Below, piece after piece: positions 1-5,391 of a stretch of DNA of 8,211 bases. The translations under genes were made by a program, and so were the position numbers. The first letter of the stretch is position 1. Each line of letters opens with the position of its first letter. This DNA is from an uncultured Clostridia bacterium (GTDB lineage Bacteria > Bacillota > Clostridia > Oscillospirales > Acutalibacteraceae), in the NCBI GenBank assembly GCA_946405565.1, contig CAMJHU010000064.1:1-8211 (forward strand). Reading direction: 5' to 3'. Below the pieces are notes generated by a model. That model was not told where the DNA came from, did no database searches, and saw only the letters and a list, made by a program, of their open reading frames with translations.

Positions 1-314
1 GCGATGAGTTTTTTGTGAAGAATCGGGAGAGTGGAGCCTTTGTACTGATTGTCCATCGCGTCTTCCGGTTCGGGGATATCGCTGACCGTGAGGCGGGCGC
101 CGTTGCGTTCGGAAGTACGTCCCAGCAGGTAGTCGCAGGAAACGTCATAGAAATCCGCGATTCTGATCAGAAAATCCAATCCGCATTCCCGTGCGCCCCG
201 TTCATAATGGGAGAGCAGCGCCTGAGAGATATCCAGCGCGTCGGCTGCTTCTTTTTGTGTCAGTTTGCGCTCATTTCTGAGCAGGGTGATAATTCTCGGA
301 AAACTGTCGTTCAA
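1..314 (-). CDS. XRE-family helix-turn-helix regulator (partial, 3' end outside window)
   Basis: Probable DNA-binding transcription regulator of the Cro/C1 (XRE) type. The visible 104 residues begin NDSFPRIITLLRNERKLT after the initiator and hold a full HTH_3 domain at about residues 8-65: the QKEAADAL helix, the recognition region ISQALLSHYERG (about 29-40), and the closing FYDVSCDYLLGRT (about 55-67). A linker follows, and the gene runs off the window edge, so any C-terminal sensor part is unseen. I chose a TTG start at 314 because GAGGTG (324-329 on the opposite strand) sits 9 bases upstream. A GTG start at 326 is in frame but has no ribosome binding site. It is divergent from the histidine phosphatase gene, and palindromes in the shared spacer suggest it may control itself and that neighbour. 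The family assignment is firm; the target and signal are unknown. Confidence 0.88.
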   Translation of the reverse strand, partial: MNDSFPRIITLLRNERKLTQKEAADALDISQALLSHYERGARECGLDFLIRIADFYDVSCDYLLGRTSERNGARLTVSDIPEPEDAMDNQYKGSTLPILHKKLI

Positions 315-342
315 AGCAAATTTCACCTCGATGACGGAGTTA

Positions 343-350
343 TGATATCA
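343..350. promoter_or_regulatory. Palindrome TGATATCA, candidate operator (XRE-proximal copy)
   Basis: This perfect 8-bp palindrome, within the 9-mer ATGATATCA, lies about 30 bases upstream of the XRE start. Read on the minus strand it contains TATCAT, a plausible -10 box for the regulator gene, but I see no good -35 at the right distance. An identical copy lies at 487-494. A role as an XRE operator is inferred. Confidence 0.35.
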
Positions 351-402
351 CAATAAAATGAAAGAAAGAACAGAACCATGGAAAGATACGCAAGAAAAAC
401 AC

Positions 403-431
403 TTGATTATGGTCAGGAAAAACGCTATAAT
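403..431 (+). promoter_or_regulatory. Sigma-A-type promoter P1 of the histidine phosphatase gene
   Basis: The -35 box is TTGATT (403-408) and the -10 box is TATAAT (426-431), with a 17-base spacer. Transcription would start near 438 and give a leader of about 115 bases before the phosphatase start codon at 553. Confidence 0.7.
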
Positions 432-466
432 AGATAGCGACAGAAGAAAAACAAACCTTCCCTATC

Positions 467-495
467 TTGACGCGGAATACTATTAATGATATCAT
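467..495 (+). promoter_or_regulatory. Candidate second promoter P2 of the histidine phosphatase gene
   Basis: TTGACG (467-472) and TATCAT (490-495) are 17 bases apart. The -10 box overlaps the palindrome TGATATCA (487-494), so a repressor bound there would block this promoter directly. It is weaker than P1 by consensus. Confidence 0.45.
487..494. promoter_or_regulatory. Palindrome TGATATCA, candidate operator (phosphatase-proximal copy)
   Basis: Second copy of the 8-bp palindrome found at 343-350; the match covers 9 bases (ATGATATCA). It overlaps the -10 box of P2. Two identical palindromes at the two ends of a divergent spacer fit autoregulation by the XRE protein, but this is inference and both could merely be AT-rich -10 boxes. 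Confidence 0.35.
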
Positions 496-552
496 AAACC
501 GCTTGTTATTTCAAGTGAAAATCATAACAATTAGTCATTCGGAGGCAGTTTT

Positions 553-1245
553 ATGAAAACTTACCAAATCCATTTTATCCGACACGGAATAACTGATGGA
601 AATGTCAACGGTCAGTACATTGGCAGTAAAGATTTGCCGCTGAATGACATTGGTGTGACGGAAATTCAAAAGCTCGACGCGGCATATGTATATCCGGGAG
701 CGGCGGCGTATTTTACCAGTCCGATGCAGCGCTGCAAACAGACGCTTTCGCTCATTTATCCGCAGGCGCATCCGCTCGAAATCGACGCGTTCCGGGAGTG
801 CGATTTCGGCGAATTTGAAGGGCTCACTGCCGAGGATCTGAAGGATAATCAGGATTTTGCCGAGTGGCTGGCGGCGGACGGTATGACCGCCCCGCCGGCG
901 GGAGAATCGGGCGCCGACTTCGGTCGCCGGGTCTGTCAGGCGTTTGAAAAGGTGGTGGAAGCCATGATGAAAACCGGCATCCCGTCGGTGGTGATCGTGG
1001 CGCACGGCGGCGTGATTTCCACCGTTCTTGCCCAGTACGGACTGCCCGAAGCGAGTATGGCGGAATGGACGATGGCGCCGGGCTGCGGTTATTCGGTTCG
1101 CGTTCACCCGCAGATCTGGACAGCCGCCCGCAAGGTGGAGGTTTATCAGACCCTCCCGCTGCCGAAAGAGGACGATGATGACGAATATGACCGGGAATAT
1201 TTTATTGCCGACGCGCCGGAGACCGAATCCGAACCGCTTTCATGA
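553..1245 (+). CDS. Histidine phosphatase family protein (phosphoglycerate mutase-like)
   Basis: Cytoplasmic phosphatase of the branch-1 histidine phosphatase superfamily, 230 residues. The RHG signature is at residues 10-12 (phosphohistidine H11), with the second arginine R60 in SPMQRC, the likely proton donor E82 in FRECDFGEFEG, and the second catalytic histidine H151 in VAHGGVIS. All core residues of an active enzyme are therefore present. The length is close to that of broad-specificity phosphatases (PhoE/GpmB/CobC-like), and nothing in the sequence fixes the substrate. The C-terminal 30 residues are strongly acidic (KEDDDDEYDREYF) and lie beyond the usual fold. GGAGG at 541-545 precedes the ATG with a 7-base gap. 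The gene is divergent from an XRE regulator and convergent with the HPr-like gene. True phosphoglycerate mutase is unlikely at this degree of divergence. Confidence 0.9.
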   Translation: MKTYQIHFIRHGITDGNVNGQYIGSKDLPLNDIGVTEIQKLDAAYVYPGAAAYFTSPMQRCKQTLSLIYPQAHPLEIDAFRECDFGEFEGLTAEDLKDNQDFAEWLAADGMTAPPAGESGADFGRRVCQAFEKVVEAMMKTGIPSVVIVAHGGVISTVLAQYGLPEASMAEWTMAPGCGYSVRVHPQIWTAARKVEVYQTLPLPKEDDDDEYDREYFIADAPETESEPLS

Positions 1246-1265
1246 TCGGAACAGCAGCCGCCTGC

Positions 1266-1306
1266 AAAAAAAGCCGCCCGAGGCGAAGACTTTCGCAACG
1301 GGCGGC
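1266..1306 (-). terminator. Rho-independent terminator of the HPr-like gene
   Basis: An inverted repeat GCCGCCCG (1273-1280) / CGGGCGGC (1299-1306) with an inner stem GCGAA/TTCGC (1283-1287, 1292-1296) is flanked by seven A at 1266-1272. Read on the minus strand this is a GC-rich hairpin followed by a T run, 27 bases past the HPr-like stop codon. On the plus strand no T run follows, so it is not an obvious terminator for the phosphatase gene. Confidence 0.85.
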
Positions 1307-1332
1307 AATACGGGGCGTGGCAGCTCTTTGGT

Positions 1333-1566
1333 TCAGACAAGAAATTTCTCAATCTGCGCAAGGTATTCCTGCGCTTCTGCTTCGGTGGCGTGAATGCCGA
1401 GCGTGACTTCACTGCCCAGATCCAGCCCGAAGACCGAGAGAATCGACTTCGCGTCCGCCACATAACGTCCCGCGATGAGGTCGATATCAAAAGGCTGCTT
1501 GGTGGTGAGATTGACAAATTCTTTAATTTCATTGACAGCATTAAACTGAATTTTTTTCTCAAACAT
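1333..1566 (-). CDS. HPr-like protein lacking the active-site histidine
   Basis: Small protein of 77 residues with the size and C-terminal half of HPr, the phosphocarrier of the sugar phosphotransferase system. The segment GRYVADAKSILSVFGLDLGS (about 33-52) matches the HPr region around the regulatory serine, which here is S41. The GLHARPA loop carrying His15 of HPr is absent: its place is taken by FNAVNEIKEFV, so the protein should not carry phosphate from EI to EIIA. B. subtilis Crh is a known precedent for a regulatory HPr homologue without that histidine. I chose the start at 1566 because AAGGAG (ACTCCTTCC at 1574-1582 on the plus strand) lies about 8 bases upstream; an in-frame ATG at 1584 has no such site. 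It is monocistronic, with its own promoter and terminator. The fold call is fairly sure; a regulatory role is inferred. Confidence 0.82.
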   Translation of the reverse strand: MFEKKIQFNAVNEIKEFVNLTTKQPFDIDLIAGRYVADAKSILSVFGLDLGSEVTLGIHATEAEAQEYLAQIEKFLV

Positions 1567-1616
1567 AATGATGACTCCTTCCAAGAATCACAGGATCAAA
1601 ACGGAAGCGGTTGCAT

Positions 1617-1632
1617 CCGGTTCCCCAACCGG
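1617..1632. repeat. Inverted repeat at the 5' end of the HPr-like transcript
   Basis: CCGGTT (1617-1622) and AACCGG (1627-1632) form a perfect 6-bp stem around a 4-base CCCC loop. With the promoter at 1640-1668, transcription should start near 1633, so the hairpin would sit at the very 5' end of the mRNA. It could stabilise the message or be a protein-binding site. Confidence 0.5.
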
Positions 1633-1639
1633 CAGCAAT

Positions 1640-1668
1640 AGTATAAAGCATCGTTAATGTTTTGTCAA
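1640..1668 (-). promoter_or_regulatory. Promoter of the HPr-like gene
   Basis: On the minus strand, the consensus -35 box TTGACA (TGTCAA at 1663-1668) is followed after 17 bases by TATACT (AGTATA at 1640-1645). This predicts transcription from about 1633 and a leader of about 65 bases. Confidence 0.85.
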
Positions 1669-1783
1669 TGTGCAGAATCACAGACAAATTGCCCACGGCA
1701 GGCGGAGAATCTGGAGACAGTGCAGACGTTCGACCCATTGTACAAGCATTCGACAGCATACGACAAGGAGGATTTTTCACAAA

Positions 1784-2272
1784 ATGGAACGACGGGACAA
1801 AATCAATTACTATCTGGATCTGGCGGAAATGGTGTCGCAGCGGGGAACCTGTCTGCGCCGCCGGTATGGCGCGGTCATCGTCAAGAATGACGAGGTGATT
1901 TCCACGGGTTATGTGGGAGCGCCGCGGGGAAGAATCAACTGTACCGACCTGGGACGGTGTATCCGGGAGGAACTGCGCATTCCGCGCGGAGAACGGTATG
2001 AACTCTGCCGCAGCGTACACGCGGAACAGAACGCCATTATCAGTGCTTCCCGCAACGAAATGATCGGCAGCTCCCTCTTTCTGGTGGGGCAGGATGTGAA
2101 GACCGGAGAATATGTCAAAAACGGCAACTGCTGTTCGATGTGCAAGCGCATGATTATCAATGCCGGCATTGCGTATGTGTATATCCGGGACGATGAGGAT
2201 GAATTCCGCAAGATTGACGTGCAGGAATGGGTGAATCAGGACGAATCCATAGAAGGCGTTTTGGGGTATTGA
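1784..2272 (+). CDS. dCMP deaminase family protein
   Basis: Zinc-dependent deaminase of the cytidine/deoxycytidylate family, 162 residues. It probably converts dCMP to dUMP, the precursor for thymidylate synthase. The zinc and catalytic motif SVHAEQNAI gives ligand H79 and proton-shuttle E81; the second motif NCCSMCKRMIINAGI gives ligands C117 and C120. The usual proline of the PCxxC motif is replaced by cysteine (C116). Extra cysteines at 53, 59 and 75 lie in the insert characteristic of dCMP deaminases, where some members bind a second zinc. The chosen ATG at 1784 has AAGGAGG at 1765-1771. An in-frame ATG at 1670 would add 38 residues unlike the family and lacks a ribosome binding site. No convincing promoter is visible upstream, and no terminator separates it from the ATPase gene. 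The paralogous ComE-type function is an alternative. Confidence 0.9.
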   Translation: MERRDKINYYLDLAEMVSQRGTCLRRRYGAVIVKNDEVISTGYVGAPRGRINCTDLGRCIREELRIPRGERYELCRSVHAEQNAIISASRNEMIGSSLFLVGQDVKTGEYVKNGNCCSMCKRMIINAGIAYVYIRDDEDEFRKIDVQEWVNQDESIEGVLGY

Positions 2273-2296
2273 ATGCCTGATTTTTACGAAATACGC

Positions 2297-2325
2297 TTGA
2301 CAAATGAAAAAAATCGGGGTATAAT
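2297..2325 (+). promoter_or_regulatory. Consensus promoter of the calcium ATPase gene
   Basis: TTGACA (2297-2302) and TATAAT (2320-2325) are both perfect consensus boxes with an optimal 17-base spacer. Transcription would begin near 2332, leaving a leader of about 100 bases. Such a strong promoter suggests control by a repressor or by the leader. Confidence 0.88.
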
Positions 2326-2351
2326 GGCAATATATAAATGTCATATGCCAG

Positions 2352-2371
2352 TATGAAAAGTTCATATGAAC
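2352..2371. promoter_or_regulatory. Nested palindromes in the ATPase leader, candidate operator
   Basis: GTTCATATGAAC (2360-2371) is a perfect 12-bp palindrome. It overlaps a second inverted repeat, TATGAA (2352-2357) / TTCATA (2361-2366), with a 3-base AAG spacer. A further TCATATG lies just upstream (2341-2347). The cluster is about 20-40 bases past the predicted transcription start, a typical place for a repressor site. Alternative hairpins in the mRNA are also possible. The function is inferred. Confidence 0.45.
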
Positions 2372-2431
2372 CTTAATAACTGACAAATGATTTTTATAGA
2401 AATATTGATTCAGGTATCAGGAGGTATCTTA

Positions 2432-5122
2432 ATGAAAATCAAAGGCTTGACAGACGCTGAAGTCGCCGCGTCAAAAGCAAAATACGGCGACAACAGCATG
2501 ACCGAGCAGCCGGGCGAAACCTTTTGGCAAAAGCTGCTGGGCAATTTCGGGGATCCGATGATCAAAATCCTCTGCTTCGCGCTCATTGTGAACGTGGTGC
2601 TGGTGGTTCTCGGTTACGCGGAATTCTATGAGCCGGTGGGCATCGCGGCAGCCATTCTGATTGCGACGCTGGTCTCGACGTATTCCGAGTACAACAACGA
2701 AAATGCCTTCAAAAAGCTCCAGGAGGAAGCCTCGCGCATTATGTGCAAGGTTTACCGCAACGGCGAAATCGTGGAAGTGGCGATCAATGATCTGGTCGTG
2801 GGCGACTGCATTCTGCTCCAGTCGGGCGACAAGATTCCCGCCGACGGTCTGATGATCGACGGCGATATCAAGGTTGATCAGTCGGTGCTCAACGGCGAAA
2901 GTCAGGAAGCCCGCAAGGTCGCGATTCCCGAAGGGTATGTGGAGCCCGACGAGCCGATGGATTTCCTCAATGTGTACAAGGTGTTCCGCGGCGCGGTGGT
3001 ATGTTCGGGCAACGGCGTCATGCGGGTCACGGTCGTGGGCGACAGCTCTGTCTATGGTAAGATTGCCAGCGAACTGCAAGCCGACGACGACAGACAGTCG
3101 CCTCTGCAGGTCAAGCTCTCGGCGCTCGCGAACGGCATCAGCAAATTCGGCTATATTGGCGGCGCGTTGATTGCGGTAGCGTATCTGTTCCAGCGCTTGT
3201 TTGTGATGAATCAATTCAACGGCGCGAAAATCGGAGCGTATTTTCACCGTACAGGTGATGTGGTGCATGACATCGTGAATGCCGTGATGTTTGCGGTCAT
3301 TATCATTGTCATGGCGGTGCCGGAAGGTTTGCCACTGATGGTGGCGCTGGTATCGGCGATGAACATGAACAAAATGCTCAAGGACAACGTGCTGGTGCGT
3401 AAAATCGTGGGTATCGAGACTGCCGGCAGTCTGAACATTCTGTTCAGCGACAAGACCGGCACCATTACCAAGGGCAAGCTGGAGGTTGTCACCTTTATCA
3501 ACGGCGACCTGAAGGAATTCAAGCACATCAGCGATATTCCCGACGAACTGGGCAACCTCATTACGCTGAGCATCAAGAACAACACCGATTCGGTGGTGTC
3601 AGGCGAGGGAGCCAATCGTAAAATCGTGGGCGGCAACGCAACGGAACGCGCCGTGCTGGGCTTCGGTGTGGGCACCGACAAGACCTTCCGCGCGCCGAAG
3701 GTGAACAGCATTCCTTTCAACAGCACGAATAAATATTCCGCTTCCACTGTGGAGGGAGATTACAACATCACCCTCATCAAGGGCGCGCCGGAAAAAATGC
3801 TGAAAAAGTGCAAGTACTATTACGATACCGACGGCACCCGCAAGCCTCTGACTCACGCGGCTGCCATTGACGCCAAAATGGATGAACTGGCGGAACGCGC
3901 CATCCGCGTGCTGGCGTTTGCCACGTCGGACAGCGCCATTGCGGACGGCAGTCTGCCGGAAGATGATTGGACGCTGGTGGGCTTTGTGGGCATCCGCGAC
4001 GAAGTGCGTCCCGAATCCATCAAGGCGATTAAGGAAGTGCGCCGCGCGGGCGTGCAGGTAGTCATGATCACCGGCGACCGCAAGGAAACCGCCGTGGCAA
4101 TCGCCAAGGACGCGGGTATTCTCCGCAAGGACACCGATCTGGTCTATACCTCCGACGAGCTTGCCGGCATGACCGACAGACAGATTCGCAAGCAAATCCG
4201 CAAAATCCGCGTGATTGCCCGCGCGCTGCCCTCCGATAAGAGCCGCCTCGTGCGCATTGCCCAGGAGCGCAATCTGGTGGTGGGTATGACGGGCGACGGA
4301 GTGAACGATTCGCCCGCGCTGAAAAAGGCGGACGTGGGCTTTGCGATGGGCGGCGGCACCGAAGTTGCCAAGGAAGCGGGCGATATCGTGATTCTCGACG
4401 ATAACTTCCTCTCCATCGACAAGGCGATTCTCTACGGACGCACGATATTCAACAGCATCCGCAAGTTCATTGTCTTCCAGCTCACGATCAATGTGGCAGC
4501 CGTGCTGATTTCGTTCATCTGCCCGCTGCTCCAGCTTGACAATCCCCTCTCCGTCACCCAGATTCTGTGGGTCAACCTCGTCATGGATACGCTCGCGGCA
4601 CTGGCATTCGGCGGCGAACCGGCGCTCCGTCGCTTCATGAAGGAGAAACCCAAGAAGCGCGACGAAAGCATCATCAGCGGCACCATGTGGTCATCGATTC
4701 TCACGGGAGCGGGCTATACGGTCATCATGAGCCTGATCTTCCTGCTGATGGGGGACAAGTGGTTCCCCGAATGGGCGAGAACGCCGGAGGGAATGCTCTC
4801 CGAAAACCATCTGACCGGTTACTTTGCCTTCTTTATCTTCGCGGCGGTCTTCAATGCCTTTAATGCCCGTACCGAGGAACTCAATCTCTTCGACAATATC
4901 GGCAGAAACAAGAATTTCCTGAAGATCATGGCGCTGATTACCGTGGTACAGGTGGCGCTGACTTACTTCGGCGGCGAAATCTTCCGTTGCCACGGCATGA
5001 CGGTTTCCCAGTGGGCGATCGTGCTGCTGCTGGCATTCACGATTATCCCGGTCGATCTGATCCGCAAGTGCATTGTGAAACTCGCGGCGCCCAAAGACGA
5101 AAAGAAATCCGTAAAGCGTTAG
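2432..5122 (+). CDS. Calcium-transporting P-type ATPase (PMCA-type, P2B)
   Basis: Membrane pump of 896 residues that uses ATP to export Ca2+. From the N-terminus: cation-ATPase N domain (about 5-60), M1-M2 (about 45-85), actuator domain with NGES (154-157), M3-M4 ending in PEGLP (297-301), phosphorylation site DKTGT with D340, nucleotide-binding KGAPE (450-454), the hinge motifs TGD (547-549) and TGDGVND (620-626), then M5-M10. M6 reads ILWVNLVMDTLAALAFGGEP, with N715 and D719, as in plasma-membrane Ca2+ ATPases; M5 has QLTINVAAV (N687) without the second-site glutamate of SERCA, and M4 has E298. This fits transport of one Ca2+ per cycle. The actuator loop has Asn where TGES has Thr; the essential Glu is kept. 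The start at 2432 follows AGGAGGT (2419-2425); an in-frame ATG at 2387 lacks a ribosome binding site. It is transcribed alone between its own promoter and terminator. Other divalent cations cannot be excluded. Confidence 0.94.
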   Translation: MKIKGLTDAEVAASKAKYGDNSMTEQPGETFWQKLLGNFGDPMIKILCFALIVNVVLVVLGYAEFYEPVGIAAAILIATLVSTYSEYNNENAFKKLQEEASRIMCKVYRNGEIVEVAINDLVVGDCILLQSGDKIPADGLMIDGDIKVDQSVLNGESQEARKVAIPEGYVEPDEPMDFLNVYKVFRGAVVCSGNGVMRVTVVGDSSVYGKIASELQADDDRQSPLQVKLSALANGISKFGYIGGALIAVAYLFQRLFVMNQFNGAKIGAYFHRTGDVVHDIVNAVMFAVIIIVMAVPEGLPLMVALVSAMNMNKMLKDNVLVRKIVGIETAGSLNILFSDKTGTITKGKLEVVTFINGDLKEFKHISDIPDELGNLITLSIKNNTDSVVSGEGANRKIVGGNATERAVLGFGVGTDKTFRAPKVNSIPFNSTNKYSASTVEGDYNITLIKGAPEKMLKKCKYYYDTDGTRKPLTHAAAIDAKMDELAERAIRVLAFATSDSAIADGSLPEDDWTLVGFVGIRDEVRPESIKAIKEVRRAGVQVVMITGDRKETAVAIAKDAGILRKDTDLVYTSDELAGMTDRQIRKQIRKIRVIARALPSDKSRLVRIAQERNLVVGMTGDGVNDSPALKKADVGFAMGGGTEVAKEAGDIVILDDNFLSIDKAILYGRTIFNSIRKFIVFQLTINVAAVLISFICPLLQLDNPLSVTQILWVNLVMDTLAALAFGGEPALRRFMKEKPKKRDESIISGTMWSSILTGAGYTVIMSLIFLLMGDKWFPEWARTPEGMLSENHLTGYFAFFIFAAVFNAFNARTEELNLFDNIGRNKNFLKIMALITVVQVALTYFGGEIFRCHGMTVSQWAIVLLLAFTIIPVDLIRKCIVKLAAPKDEKKSVKR

Positions 5123-5160
5123 GTTTTATTCATTCAAAGGTTTTCGTAAAAAACTCGATT

Positions 5161-5193
5161 CCGACCGTATATCACGGCGGGGTCGGGTTTTTT
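5161..5193 (+). terminator. Rho-independent terminator of the calcium ATPase gene
   Basis: CCGACC (5161-5166) and GGTCGG (5181-5186) form a 6-bp GC-rich stem with a 14-base loop, followed at once by G and six T (5188-5193). It lies about 40 bases after the ATPase stop codon. Confidence 0.82.
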
Positions 5194-5239
5194 GTCATTT
5201 CGACCGGCTGATATATGAATGATGAATGAATAATCTATG

Positions 5240-5276
5240 AGATTTTGGTAAATCTTTCTAAATTCAGACAAATCTG
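5240..5276. repeat. Two AAATCT direct repeats, each within a small inverted repeat, upstream of the citrate synthase promoter
   Basis: AAATCT occurs at 5250-5255 and 5270-5275, exactly 20 bases apart. The first is paired as AGATTT-TGGT-AAATCT (5240-5255), the second as CAGA-CAAA-TCTG (5265-5276). The spacing of about two helical turns just ahead of a -35 box would suit an activator site, but the elements are short and AT-rich. Confidence 0.3.
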
Positions 5277-5300
5277 CAAAAGTGTCGTATGGGAGATGGG

Positions 5301-5330
5301 TTGACATGGTTATGAAAATTATGATATAAT
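5301..5330 (+). promoter_or_regulatory. Promoter of the citrate synthase-TerD unit
   Basis: Perfect TTGACA (5301-5306) and TATAAT (5325-5330) boxes are separated by 18 bases. Transcription would begin near 5337. No other promoter or terminator is evident before 7973, so this probably drives three genes. Confidence 0.85.
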
Positions 5331-5345
5331 ATACAAAGAAGTAGA

Positions 5346-5361
5346 ATGCATTGCATTGCAT
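5346..5361. repeat. Short tandem TGCAT repeat in the citrate synthase leader
   Basis: Three overlapping copies of TGCAT with a 5-base period (ATGCATTGCATTGCAT) start about 10 bases after the predicted transcription start. The ends can pair (ATGCA/TGCAT). It could be slippage-derived or a small regulatory site. Confidence 0.4.
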
Positions 5362-5391
5362 AATTATAAATTCAGAAAACAGGAGGCATTT

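Noticed and set aside
15..356. Plus-strand open frame at the left edge
   Set aside because: It overlaps the minus-strand XRE gene, whose helix-turn-helix is clear, and has no recognisable domain or ribosome binding site.
1266..1306. The GC-rich hairpin as terminator of the histidine phosphatase gene
   Set aside because: On the plus strand the hairpin is preceded by A and not followed by T, so it fits the opposite gene only; it may still hinder read-through weakly.
1662..1783. A promoter for the dCMP deaminase gene, and the paired TTCGAC words near 1728 and 1750
   Set aside because: No pair of boxes with proper spacing is found; the repeated 6-mers are too short to support a site.
2338..2376. 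A 12-residue leader peptide frame (ATG to TAA) in the calcium ATPase leader
   Set aside because: It has no ribosome binding site, starts almost at the predicted transcription start, and its codons largely coincide with the palindromes.
2332..2431. Manganese (yybP-ykoY) riboswitch in front of the P-type ATPase
   Set aside because: Such elements do occur before bacterial P-type ATPases, but the conserved GGGGAGUA-like core and paired GC-rich helices are absent from this AT-rich leader.
2471..3526. Long open frame on the minus strand inside the calcium ATPase gene
   Set aside because: It is rich in His, Arg and Asn as expected of the antisense of a biased gene, lacks a ribosome binding site and family motifs, while the sense frame has every P-type ATPase motif.
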